A DNA stretch of 37,921 nt from an uncultured Lachnospiraceae bacterium (GTDB taxonomy: Bacteria; Bacillota; Clostridia; Lachnospirales; Lachnospiraceae): the NCBI GenBank assembly GCA_910578605.1, contig CAJTQG010000028.1:1-37921 (forward strand). Reading direction: 5' to 3'. Of this stretch, positions 25,686 through 33,600 are shown piece by piece. Made by a program: the position numbers and the translations under genes. Positions within the stretch are counted from its first letter, which is position 1. Each line of letters begins with the position of its first letter. Below the pieces are notes generated by a model. It was not told the origin of the DNA, searched no databases, and saw only the letters and a list, made by a program, of their open reading frames with translations.

Positions 25686-26780
25686 CTAAAACAGCCTTCC
25701 GTATATATTGGAAAACACAATCAATTGTATCTCCATTTTCTCTCCTGCTCTCTTACTTACATAATGATATATTCTCTGTTCCAGCTCACTTAACACCTTT
25801 TGCTTCATATCTGCTTTCTCCAAATGTTCTATCGCCTCATCACACGTATTGCTGGATAACACTTGTCTGCAAAGCTTAAGATTTCCCCCTGCCTGTATAC
25901 AACAAGCAGTCAATATTTCCATTCTGCCATCCCCAAAGGAAGAGTGGGTATTCATAATTCCTGCCCCCAGCTTAACAAATTTTCCAATATGCCCGATTAA
26001 CATAATCTTATGAAAGCCCAGCTCGTTTGCTATATCAATAGTCTTTCCAATAAAATTGCTGCACTTTACCACTTGTTCCGACGGAACACTTGTACACTTT
26101 TCTATAAATGCCTGTCCAAAATTTCCCGGGGTAATAACCAGCTCTTGCTCTCCTTCTGCCTGAAGCATACGTATCTCTGCTCGAATCGTATCTATAATCG
26201 CCTCGTCACTCATAGGCTCCACAATGCCGCTTGTCCCTAAAATAGATATTCCGCCTTCTATTCCCAGCTGACTATTGAAAGTTTTCTTTGCCGCCTCCTC
26301 TCCTCCCGGCACCAAAATAGTCACTTCAAACCCGCCTGAATATTGAAAATTCTCACGCACCTCCATCAATTCCTGCTCAATGCATTTTCTTGGAGTAGAA
26401 TTAATAGCAGCACTTCCAACCGGTTGGTCTAAGCCTGGCCTGGTAACTCTTCCCACACCTTCACCGCCGTCTATTAAAATTAACTTTGTATCGGGTTTTA
26501 TTTCCACTCTGGCATATATCATCAGCCTGTGGGTGGCATCAATATCATCCCCTCCATCCTTGCGAATACCACAAGTTACAACACCATTTCCCTCTCTCCA
26601 CACATCCTCCACCTGTAATATCATTTTATCTCCCCTGGGCACAAAAACCTCCACCGTTTTAATCGTTTTATTGCCTAACAATATCATTGCCCCTGCTTTG
26701 GCCGCCCCCTGCGCACAAACCCCTGTAGTATAACCACAACGCAGCTTCCTACTATTTTTCACTACATATTCTCTTTCCAT
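25686..26780 (-). CDS. cbiD: Cobalt-precorrin-5B C1-methyltransferase
   Basis: A 364-residue CbiD, which methylates C1 in the anaerobic pathway. It shows LRCGYTTGVCAQGAAKAGA, GGEGVGRVTRPGLDQPVGSA, INSTPRKCIEQEL, TILVPGGEEAAKKTFNSQLG, GGISILGTSGIVEPMSDEAI and KIMLIGHIGKFVKLGAGIMN. The ATG at 26780 has AAGGGTG 7 nt upstream; an open TTG 30 nt earlier lacks a site. It is the first gene of the leftward cobalamin operon, with a promoter at 26958-26986. Confidence 0.93.
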   Translation of the reverse strand: MEREYVVKNSRKLRCGYTTGVCAQGAAKAGAMILLGNKTIKTVEVFVPRGDKMILQVEDVWREGNGVVTCGIRKDGGDDIDATHRLMIYARVEIKPDTKLILIDGGEGVGRVTRPGLDQPVGSAAINSTPRKCIEQELMEVRENFQYSGGFEVTILVPGGEEAAKKTFNSQLGIEGGISILGTSGIVEPMSDEAIIDTIRAEIRMLQAEGEQELVITPGNFGQAFIEKCTSVPSEQVVKCSNFIGKTIDIANELGFHKIMLIGHIGKFVKLGAGIMNTHSSFGDGRMEILTACCIQAGGNLKLCRQVLSSNTCDEAIEHLEKADMKQKVLSELEQRIYHYVSKRAGEKMEIQLIVFSNIYGRLF

Positions 26781-26957
26781 TCTGCTCACCCTTTTATACA
26801 ATGCAGCCAAACATTATATTCAGCAGTCGCTATCAGCACAATTCGTATTATTTATCATTGGGACTATTATGCTAATTACTTTACTGCCACATGCTCCTCC
26901 ATGTACTTTTACCTTTCCTTATCTGCCAGGGTATACAACTTAATTTTCCTTATTACT

Positions 26958-26986
26958 ACTATATCTATTTTATCAAATGTTTTCAA
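26958..26986 (-). promoter_or_regulatory. Promoter of the cbiD-hydE operon
   Basis: Read leftward: -35 TTGAAA (26981-26986), 17-bp spacer, -10 TATAGT (26958-26963). The same -10 is seen in the cbiA internal promoter. Confidence 0.6.
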
Positions 26987-27099
26987 CCTAATCTTGACAC
27001 AACTTTATGTTTTTTTTATAATCTACCATGAAAGTTCCTTCAAAATACAAGACAATGCAGACTTGCCTGCACATTTGTCCTGATATTTGACAGCAGCAT

Positions 27100-27138
27100 G
27101 GTATAAGCATTCAAGAAAACACCCAAACTGCTTATACC
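27100..27138. repeat. Inverted repeat upstream of cbiL
   Basis: Perfect 10-bp arms GGTATAAGCA (27100-27109) and TGCTTATACC (27129-27138) around a 19-nt loop with CAAGAAAACACCCAAAC. The arm resembles that at 15403 (GGTATTAGCA). No U-tract follows. It could be an operator or an RNA element in the cbiL leader. Confidence 0.55.
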
Positions 27139-27217
27139 GACTTATGATTGCTATATCTGGTTATGCAGCTTTATTCCAGATTTTAACTTACAAACTAACA
27201 CAGAAATGAGGATTATT

Positions 27218-27910
27218 ATGTCAGCAACCTTATATGGTGTAGGAGTGGGTCCTGGTGACCCTGAACTAATAACAATTAAAGCATACAAAACCATTGAACA
27301 TGCTCAAACCATTGCCATTCCCTCGGCAAAAGATACCTGCATGGCTTATCACATTGCCAGGCAGCTAATTCCAGAACTAGAACAAAAAACTATTTTGGAA
27401 ATTCCTATGCCAATGACAAAAGACACAGCAATCTTGGAGGAAAGTCACAAAAAAGGCACAGATATGATTGCAAAGGAATTAAAACAACACCATAATGTTG
27501 TCTTTCTAACCTTAGGTGACCCCACAATCTACTCTACATACATATATATCCATAAGTCTATCCATGCATTGGGATATTCCACATGCATCATTAACGGTAT
27601 ACCATCTTTTTGTGCCGCCGCTGCTGCCCTGAATACAGGATTAGTAGAAAAAGACCAGCCATTGATTGTGATTCCCTCCTCTTATCCAGTAGAAAATCTA
27701 CTTACCCAAAAGGGAACAAAAGTATTAATGAAATCCGGCCGAAAGCTTCCCTATGTAAAGGAGGCTCTTAAAAGCCAAGCTCTCCAGGCTGTCATGGTTG
27801 AAAATTGCACCATGACCAATGAAATCCAATATCGTTCTCTAGATGAAATACCGGACAATGCCGGTTATTATTCTTTAATTATTGCAAAAGAAGATGCTGT
27901 CAACACTTAG
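27218..27910 (+). CDS. cbiL: Cobalt-precorrin-2 C20-methyltransferase
   Basis: A 230-residue tetrapyrrole methylase acting early in the pathway on C20. It starts MSATLYGVGVGPGDPELITI, with HIARQLIP, VVFLTLGDPTIYSTYIYIHK, GIPSFCAAAAALNTGLVEKD and LMKSGRKLPYVKEAL, typical of CbiL/CobI. I chose the ATG at 27218 because GAGG lies 6 nt upstream; an ATG 12 nt earlier has no site. It is divergent from the rest of the cobalamin operon, so it may be controlled separately. Confidence 0.92.
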   Translation: MSATLYGVGVGPGDPELITIKAYKTIEHAQTIAIPSAKDTCMAYHIARQLIPELEQKTILEIPMPMTKDTAILEESHKKGTDMIAKELKQHHNVVFLTLGDPTIYSTYIYIHKSIHALGYSTCIINGIPSFCAAAAALNTGLVEKDQPLIVIPSSYPVENLLTQKGTKVLMKSGRKLPYVKEALKSQALQAVMVENCTMTNEIQYRSLDEIPDNAGYYSLIIAKEDAVNT

Positions 27911-27930
27911 TTGACAGCATTTATTATATC
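27894..27930 (+). terminator. Terminator overlapping the cbiL stop codon
   Basis: A perfect 11-bp stem, ATGCTGTCAAC (27894-27904) and GTTGACAGCAT (27910-27920), with loop ACTTA, followed by TTATTATATC. The cbiL stop TAG sits at the loop-stem junction, so the last codons form half of the terminator. It may also work in reverse for the converging surface protein gene. Confidence 0.75.
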
Positions 27931-28027
27931 TCCTTTTATTCTTTCCTTCCGTTTTTTCTTTCGTTCCTTTACAATTCAAAGTATGTTTTATATAAATCTA
28001 CATGGCTCTCAATCGTTATCTGAATTC

Positions 28028-28969
28028 TTACACTTCATCGTAGGTTCGCTTCCTTGTAACAACAACTGTAATGCCTGCTGCCCCAACAGCCACAATAATA
28101 ACTGCAATTACCATGATAGGAATTACATTCATACCTTTATACTCTACAGAATTGATATCAAACACATCCACCTTCACGTCCTTAATCTCAATTCCACCTG
28201 CAGAGTCATCCAATTCCGTAATTGGCACTGCTCCAAGAGTTTCTAGTAACTTTTTATCTGCCTGCAATTGGTCAAATAATACTGTTCCATCCATCAAACG
28301 GAAGCTTACCTTTGACAGGTTGATATTGGCCTCATTTCCGCCAACCGCATTCCACCAGGAATTTGCTCCAAAGTGAAGATTCTGGGCCCCTGCTAACCAC
28401 TCTAATACCGGCTTAAAATCAGAATCCACCTTGTAATCACCAGCTGCTTTTGTGGTATCCTCCAATATTGTCTGGTCATAGCACAGCTCATCATTGGCAA
28501 ATACTTTAAATCCGTCAGGCAGCAATTCTATACGAATCAGTGCTCCATTTTTAATGTAATCTGTAACTAAATTATAATTGTACAGGTTAGCATCATAATA
28601 GCCGCCAAATTTATCACTGTTAAATCCAAGATAGGAGCCTGGTGAGAAATATAGTCTTCCGTCATACTCCTTTTCTCCCATAATACAGAAGATTGCTCCT
28701 AGTGCATGAACCTCCCATGTTGGCTGGGCATAAAATTCAATTACAGCACCCTTGGAAGTATCCTTTCCTTTAAATGGATTCTCAAAATTATAAATGGAAG
28801 TAAAATCCCCTGTTGTCTCCGAGTGAAGAGATAAATCAATAGCAGCTACGTCTACCATCTCCACTTCCTTCTTTTCTTCCTTTTTCTCTTCCTTGTCTGC
28901 AAATACCGCTGCACTGCTCATGCATACCAATATTCCTGCAAGTACTATAGATAATAATCTTTTTTTCAT
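28028..28969 (-). CDS. Cell-surface protein with a signal peptide and a C-terminal membrane anchor
   Basis: A 313-residue protein. Signal peptide 1-24 (MKKRLLSIVLAGILVCMSSA to VFA), a charged Lys/Glu stretch (25-40), an extracellular beta-rich domain (about 45-235) with LYFSPGSYLGFNSDKFGGYY, FKVFANDELCYDQ and FGANSWWNAVGG that looks like a concanavalin/LamG-type fold, and a C-terminal helix near 282-304 ending in RKRTYDEV. The fold assignment is inference. It is 13 bp downstream of a chemoreceptor gene in the same operon, so it may bind a ligand for that receptor. GGAGGTAACTTGA precedes the ATG. Confidence 0.7.
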   Translation of the reverse strand: MKKRLLSIVLAGILVCMSSAAVFADKEEKKEEKKEVEMVDVAAIDLSLHSETTGDFTSIYNFENPFKGKDTSKGAVIEFYAQPTWEVHALGAIFCIMGEKEYDGRLYFSPGSYLGFNSDKFGGYYDANLYNYNLVTDYIKNGALIRIELLPDGFKVFANDELCYDQTILEDTTKAAGDYKVDSDFKPVLEWLAGAQNLHFGANSWWNAVGGNEANINLSKVSFRLMDGTVLFDQLQADKKLLETLGAVPITELDDSAGGIEIKDVKVDVFDINSVEYKGMNVIPIMVIAVIIVAVGAAGITVVVTRKRTYDEV

Positions 28970-28982
28970 TCAAGTTACCTCC

Positions 28983-30695
28983 TTACAGATTTGTAAATGA
29001 GTCAGACTGCAGTTTCAAGTCCTCAACTACTTTTACACTGGATTCCACATTTTCTTGTACGGTATTCATCTCGTTCACCAAATTGGATGTGCTGTCTGCA
29101 GAAGCAGTAATACCATCACTACACTCATTCACTGCCTTGGAAATACCTTCCATCTGTTCTACTAAATTTTCAATATGTCCATTTAAATCATCCATTCTCT
29201 GAAGACAATTGTCCATAGCAAGGTTGATGCCCTCCGCATCCTCACGGTATCTCTTACCGGAAACTGCATAATTATCATAATCAGGAAGAATCGTGCTGGA
29301 AATATATTGAATAATTTCATTAGCATTATCACTTAATTCATTTACCGCACTAATTACAATGCTATTGACATTTTGAATCTTGTTGGCAGTCTCCTTACTT
29401 ACATCCGCTAAGCCTCTAATCTCGTCTGCTACCACGGCAAAGCCTTTACCTACCTCTCCTGCCCTAGCAGCCTCAATGGAAGCATTAAGAGCAAGAAGAT
29501 TTGTCTGGCTGGATATATTTAATATCTCATTTGTCAATTCATCTACTCTATCCACACTTCTGCTGTTCTCGATGGCTTGATTGAGACGATTTAATATATT
29601 CTCCATCATCTTGTTCGTTCCGTTTTTATTTGTGACAGCAGTCTTCTCCAATTCCTCCGCACGCTGCTTCATCTCCACCGCATGCTCATAAATTTGGCGT
29701 GTTTCCTGTGTCACACCACCTACTGCATCACCAACTGCAACTGTGTTTTGATTGATTCCGTTAATAGTGTTAGATACATCATCCATAGTAGCAGCAACCT
29801 CAACCATAGCAGCTGAAATATCACTAGAATCTTGATTTGCCTCATTGATTCTGGCATTTACTATCTTAAAGCTCTCTCCTAAGTGATCGGAAGAATTGAC
29901 AATCTCTCCCATAATTCTCTGCAATGTGACGATAAACAGATTTACACCTTTTACCAAACGTCCTATCTCGTCCTCGGTATGTACTTCGATTCTCTGTGTT
30001 AAATCTCCGTCCTTATCATTGATTTTCTGAATGATTGTTCTTAATTTCTTCTCGTATCCGATAGTCGGATTAATAATAGTCAGCATTGCAATAATAACAC
30101 TGCAGAAGAATACAATTGCCATAATAATTAACATGCCAACCGCAATGGCAATAGCATTGTTATAAATATTCTGCTGCTTTGCTTTTGCTATACCTGTACC
30201 GGTCTGCGCCTCCTGCACCATTTTCTCCACTTTGTCGTTCAATGAATTAAACAGTTCAGATAATACCCCATTCACCTGTGCTGTAACCTCTCCTGAATTG
30301 TTAGCAGCACTCAATTGCAGTGTTTCACTGTAAATTGCCATATACTCCTCAAAAATAGAAGACATCTCCTTGTAGCTCTTTTCATCTGCACCAAGCTCTT
30401 TATACTTATCTATGTAAGCTTTTACAGATGACGCTGAGGTTGAAATTCTCTCCTCCACAGCCGCCTTGTCCTCCTTCGTATTCATTACACTGTGTGTCAG
30501 CAATAACTGCTGCATCTCCTGCACGTTTGTACATAAAGCATCCAGTGTAATAATAACCGGTACTCTTTCTGCCGCAATCTCGTTTCCGGCATCTCCCAAT
30601 TGCTTCAATGATCCTAAACCTACAATGGATACACCCATCCCAATCAATGCCAGAAGCAATAAAGGAATAATCACTTTTGTCTTTAAACTCTTCAT
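28983..30695 (-). CDS. Methyl-accepting chemotaxis protein
   Basis: A 570-residue transmembrane chemoreceptor. Helix 1 about residues 8-28, an extracellular four-helix-type sensor domain (about 30-175), helix 2 about 178-205, HAMP (about 206-260, RIEVHTEDEIGRLVKGVNLF), and a signalling coiled coil with tip ISSQTNLLALNASIEAARAG and KGFAVVADEIRGLADVS. It signals through CheA/CheW, which are not in the window. The ATG follows AAGGAGGAAACAC. The first gene of an operon with the anchored surface protein. Confidence 0.9.
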   Translation of the reverse strand: MKSLKTKVIIPLLLLALIGMGVSIVGLGSLKQLGDAGNEIAAERVPVIITLDALCTNVQEMQQLLLTHSVMNTKEDKAAVEERISTSASSVKAYIDKYKELGADEKSYKEMSSIFEEYMAIYSETLQLSAANNSGEVTAQVNGVLSELFNSLNDKVEKMVQEAQTGTGIAKAKQQNIYNNAIAIAVGMLIIMAIVFFCSVIIAMLTIINPTIGYEKKLRTIIQKINDKDGDLTQRIEVHTEDEIGRLVKGVNLFIVTLQRIMGEIVNSSDHLGESFKIVNARINEANQDSSDISAAMVEVAATMDDVSNTINGINQNTVAVGDAVGGVTQETRQIYEHAVEMKQRAEELEKTAVTNKNGTNKMMENILNRLNQAIENSRSVDRVDELTNEILNISSQTNLLALNASIEAARAGEVGKGFAVVADEIRGLADVSKETANKIQNVNSIVISAVNELSDNANEIIQYISSTILPDYDNYAVSGKRYREDAEGINLAMDNCLQRMDDLNGHIENLVEQMEGISKAVNECSDGITASADSTSNLVNEMNTVQENVESSVKVVEDLKLQSDSFTNL

Positions 30696-30743
30696 GTGTT
30701 TCCTCCTTATATGACAACTTTTTTATTTTTCAGTTTGATTTTG

Positions 30744-30771
30744 AGTATACCACACTTTGTATAGTTTTGCA
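30744..30771 (-). promoter_or_regulatory. Promoter candidate of the chemoreceptor-surface protein operon
   Basis: Read leftward: extended -10 TGGTATACT (TATACT at 30744-30749) and a weak -35 TGCAAA (30766-30771) with a 16-bp spacer. It does not match the flagellar sigma factor consensus in an obvious way. Confidence 0.4.
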
Positions 30772-30811
30772 TTCTTTTTTTCATGTTTTTAGTGAAATTA
30801 TACTATACTCA

Positions 30812-31960
30812 CTACTTTTTTTCCCATCCACTAAATAATATCATTTTATTTTCTTTTTCACTATAAAGTATGATTTGGGAACCTGGGCCATACTCCAATA
30901 GAGAAAACCCCTCCTTGTTAAACTCTCCCATATCAACCTGAAAGCCATTTTGCTCTAACTCTTTTACCTGATTAAGATTAAAATACAGTTCTCTATTTCC
31001 AGATTTATCTATACTATATAATTTTTCATCAAGAACCTTATCTGAGATATGAGCATTTTCAGAATTTTTGTTATCCTTATTTTCAGATATGGATACATAC
31101 ATCTTTCCCTGTCTCACACCTGCCCATGCTAAATGAGAGGAATGAACTATCATTTCTGATTTTCCGCTTTTATCTATCCTGTATAATTCCTCCATATCAT
31201 TGTTCCAGTTCATCAGCTGGACATACCAGTTGCCTTTCTCATACTCCCACCTTTGAATACTATAATCCTCAGTATTATATTTTTCAAAAAAAGCCGACAG
31301 ATTTTTGACAACAGGGTTTTCCTCCTCTTCTGCCTTGTTGGAAGTATTTATTCTTATTTGTTTTATCCCTTCCCCTTCATTTTCCTGTACATAAAGGTAT
31401 TCCTTATCCATGGAAATAACCATATAATAATTGTCTATTCTGGCTATTTCCTCCAACTTGCCGCCCTGCAGACTATAAATCACCTGTACATCATTGTTCT
31501 GAGTGTCTGTGACATAAATTTTCCCATTCATATCCCTTCTAATGTTATAAGAATATTCCTTATCCCAAAGCAACACCTCCAGCTTTTCCTCCTTCCATTG
31601 AAAGGCATATAACCTTCCTGAACAATCTGCTATATACAGATAATCTTCCTCCCACTTATAATCTTCAATATGCAGGGGACAAGAAGTTGTCCCTTTTGGT
31701 ATAGTCCTCTCATCCTTCACGCCAGGAAAGGTTTTCTTTTCCAATGTAAGTTTTTCCAATATCCCTTTATTGATAACTGCCTCCTGTGTGTCCTCTTCAC
31801 CTGTCTGTTTTTCTGTCACCAGCGTGCTCTTTGTCTGAGCTGTCTGAACTGTCTGAGTGCTGTTTTTATTTTCTCTGTTCTCATCTGCTTTTTTTGCGCA
31901 CCCTGCTGCCATACATGTAACAACGATACACATTCCGATAAAAAATAATTTCTTTTTCAT
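30812..31960 (-). CDS. Lipoprotein of unknown function, co-transcribed with the secreted protease
   Basis: A 382-residue protein with a lipoprotein signal: MKKKLFFIGMCIVVTCMAAG then Cys, which would be lipidated. A Thr/Gln/Lys linker (about 25-75) follows, then repeated beta-type segments such as WEEDYLYIADCSGRLYAFQW, DMNGKIYVTDTQNNDVQVIY, VISMDKEYLYVQENEGEGIK and VRQGKMYVSISENKD, suggesting a beta-propeller. The ATG at 31960 has AAAGGGGGAA 6 nt upstream. It begins 14 bp after the protease gene, so it probably shares the LytTR-controlled promoter. It might be a partner or inhibitor of the protease; this is inference. Confidence 0.7.
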   Translation of the reverse strand: MKKKLFFIGMCIVVTCMAAGCAKKADENRENKNSTQTVQTAQTKSTLVTEKQTGEEDTQEAVINKGILEKLTLEKKTFPGVKDERTIPKGTTSCPLHIEDYKWEEDYLYIADCSGRLYAFQWKEEKLEVLLWDKEYSYNIRRDMNGKIYVTDTQNNDVQVIYSLQGGKLEEIARIDNYYMVISMDKEYLYVQENEGEGIKQIRINTSNKAEEEENPVVKNLSAFFEKYNTEDYSIQRWEYEKGNWYVQLMNWNNDMEELYRIDKSGKSEMIVHSSHLAWAGVRQGKMYVSISENKDNKNSENAHISDKVLDEKLYSIDKSGNRELYFNLNQVKELEQNGFQVDMGEFNKEGFSLLEYGPGSQIILYSEKENKMILFSGWEKK

Positions 31961-31974
31961 AATCAATTCCCCCT

Positions 31975-33177
31975 TTAATTTAAATGTAATTGAATCATCT
32001 CAAAGCATTTTACCCTATTACTAACATGTACATATCTAAACTCTTTATCCCAGCCATCCCTGATTGCCATATATCTGCTGTATGTATACTGACTTCCTGA
32101 ATTGTATGTATAAAATACATATCCCAATGCCAGCACACTGTGGTCACCATAATATCCGCCGCTTTCCTTACTTATAATAGCTAAATGGAAGGGATAGTTA
32201 TTATCTATTTCCTGTTTCATCTGTTTCCATGATACATATGTACTTCTGCTCACTGTTTTAAAGCTGACCCCAACCTCCCTTAAAAAGGATATATAACCGC
32301 TGGCTATATTTTTATTCAATGTGCCTATACTATTATTTGTACCCATATAATTATATAATTTTTTAAAGGTATTTTCCCATTTCTTATTTTTTAATGGGGC
32401 GTATTTTGCAGTATTCCGCTCATACCAATATTTCAGCAAATTAGTTGCCGCAGTGGGTGCACAATGATTCCTAATCTTAGAGCTTTTATTTTGTCCAAAA
32501 ACAGTTGTAAAGTTTGTCATCAGAAAATATGCCGGCTTATTATATCCGCTTACAAACTTTTGATTTCTACTATAATAAGAGCTTTCATATAGTTTAGGAT
32601 TCTCAATCTTTGATTTTCCACTTGCCGCTCCTGTTGATACATTCTCCCACTCCTCCTTAGTGAAGTAATCTATCTGTTCTGCATTCTTGGCTGCATCCTC
32701 CAATTCCTCTCTAAAGATAATCCTATTTTTATCATTGCCCAAACTGTAATAATCTATTTTCCCCTTATCTTTCACTCCACAGTAATATTCCATACCTCCA
32801 AAATAATAGAGTTTGATTTCCTCTGGCTTATTATATTCCTCCAATACCTTAAGCTCTGCCTTCTCCAAAAAGCAGACACCATTTGTAATACCATATTCAA
32901 CAACCGGATAGACATCCTGACATCTTCCTAAAATCATATAACCCTTCTTACATTTTATAAATACTGCACATACATCCTCATCTATATTGTATAAATTTTG
33001 TTGATACAATATTTGCGGGCTCTCCTCCCCCAAATATTGACATGCTGCCTCATCAATAGCTTCTTTATCCCAGACAATGGCCTGCTCTTTTGCCAAAATA
33101 GTAACACTGCTAGTTAACATCATCACTGTCATAACTATAATTAGCTTTTTTAACACAATGATTCCTCTTTTCTTCAT
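31975..33177 (-). CDS. Secreted papain-fold cysteine protease (C39-like/streptopain-like)
   Basis: A 400-residue protein with a signal peptide (about 1-29, KKLIIVMTVMMLTSSVTILA), a region of about 190 residues that could be a propeptide, and a papain-fold domain with Cys239 in RNHCAPTAATNLLKYW, His346 in YYGDHSVLALGYV and Asp374 in AIRDGWDKEF. These fit a Cys-His-Asp/Asn catalytic set. The overall plan resembles streptopain and staphopain proteases, with low similarity. AGGAGGGGAGAATTCT precedes the ATG. Upstream lies a 17-bp-spaced promoter with a twin LytTR site like that of the agr operon, so it is the likely output of the quorum system. Confidence 0.75.
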   Translation of the reverse strand: MKKRGIIVLKKLIIVMTVMMLTSSVTILAKEQAIVWDKEAIDEAACQYLGEESPQILYQQNLYNIDEDVCAVFIKCKKGYMILGRCQDVYPVVEYGITNGVCFLEKAELKVLEEYNKPEEIKLYYFGGMEYYCGVKDKGKIDYYSLGNDKNRIIFREELEDAAKNAEQIDYFTKEEWENVSTGAASGKSKIENPKLYESSYYSRNQKFVSGYNKPAYFLMTNFTTVFGQNKSSKIRNHCAPTAATNLLKYWYERNTAKYAPLKNKKWENTFKKLYNYMGTNNSIGTLNKNIASGYISFLREVGVSFKTVSRSTYVSWKQMKQEIDNNYPFHLAIISKESGGYYGDHSVLALGYVFYTYNSGSQYTYSRYMAIRDGWDKEFRYVHVSNRVKCFEMIQLHLN

Positions 33178-33275
33178 ATAGAATTCTCCCCTCCTAAATT
33201 TTTATTTGTTTAATATACCCAACATATATTGCATGCCTTGTAATATAGCGACACTTATTAGTTTTATTTATCCAC

Positions 33276-33304
33276 ATTATAGCAACCAGATTCTTAAAAC
33301 TCAA
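33276..33304 (-). promoter_or_regulatory. Promoter of the secreted protease-lipoprotein unit
   Basis: Read leftward: -35 TTGAGT (33299-33304), 17-bp spacer, -10 TATAAT (33276-33281). The leader is about 90 nt. Exactly 6 bp separate the -35 from the twin LytTR site, as in the agr promoter. Confidence 0.75.
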
Positions 33305-33308
33305 TAGC

Positions 33309-33345
33309 TCATGCCCCAACGGCGATATACATGCCCCAACAACAA
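33309..33345 (-). promoter_or_regulatory. Twin LytTR-type binding site in front of the protease
   Basis: On the minus strand GTTGGGGCAT occurs twice (33331-33340 and 33311-33320), period 20 bp. LytTR proteins such as AgrA bind direct repeats about two helical turns apart with a GTTnRG core, which this fits. The site is almost the same as 35690-35720, including flanks. Confidence 0.7.
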
Positions 33346-33374
33346 GTTTTTTATTCTCCCTCGCAAATAAAAAA

Positions 33375-33400
33375 GACACCTGCCAAAATAAGCAAGTGTC
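33375..33400 (-). terminator. Terminator of the agr operon
   Basis: Read leftward: GACACTTGC (33392-33400), loop TTATTTTG, GCAGGTGTC (33375-33383), then TTTTTTATTT. One G-T pair in a 9-bp stem. It lies 21 bp after the agrD stop and separates the agr operon from the protease promoter. Confidence 0.85.
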
Positions 33401-33420
33401 CTTTCCTGTTGAGAGCAATC

Positions 33421-33555
33421 TTACTTTTGATTACTCTTTAATTCTTTCAACATAACTGCTGGAACCTGTGTTTCTCCAAATAATACATGGCTTCCTCTTT
33501 TTTCCACCAGATTCATGGATGCTGTTGCAAGAACCTTCTTAATTTCTTTTTTCAT
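33421..33555 (-). CDS. agrD: AgrD-like cyclic lactone autoinducer propeptide
   Basis: A 44-residue propeptide, below usual ORF cut-offs. GGAGG is 8 nt before the ATG. It has the three AgrD parts: an amphipathic basic leader (MKKEIKKVLATASMNLVEK), a signal core (RGSHVLF) and an acidic recognition tail (GETQVPAVMLKELKSNQK) with the conserved E-x-x-V-P spacing and Leu-Glu. The ring residue, normally Cys, is Ser23; no Cys is present. The predicted signal is a five-residue lactone ring Ser-His-Val-Leu-Phe with a short exocyclic N-terminus. Natural Ser-lactone signals are known in Staphylococcus intermedius and the Enterococcus Fsr system. It is the last gene of the operon. Confidence 0.85.
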   Translation of the reverse strand: MKKEIKKVLATASMNLVEKRGSHVLFGETQVPAVMLKELKSNQK

Positions 33556-33600
33556 CCTTAGTTCCTCCTCTCTTATATTTGGCAATGTATTTTATTTCTT

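Larger units (their letters stand above)
26781..27217. other. 437-bp divergent intergenic region between cbiD and cbiL
   Basis: It holds the cbiD promoter, a leader of about 170 nt before cbiD, and a 10-bp inverted repeat closer to cbiL. I searched both strands by eye for the cobalamin riboswitch B12 box and its GCCACTG partner and did not recognise them. The leader can form small hairpins only, for example ACATG-GAGGAG-CATGT. No convincing -10/-35 pair was found for cbiL. A divergent riboswitch cannot be excluded. Confidence 0.55.

Noticed and set aside
33194..33418. A 74-residue minus-strand open frame just after agrD
   Set aside because: It covers the agr terminator, the twin LytTR site and the protease promoter, and has no ribosome binding site.
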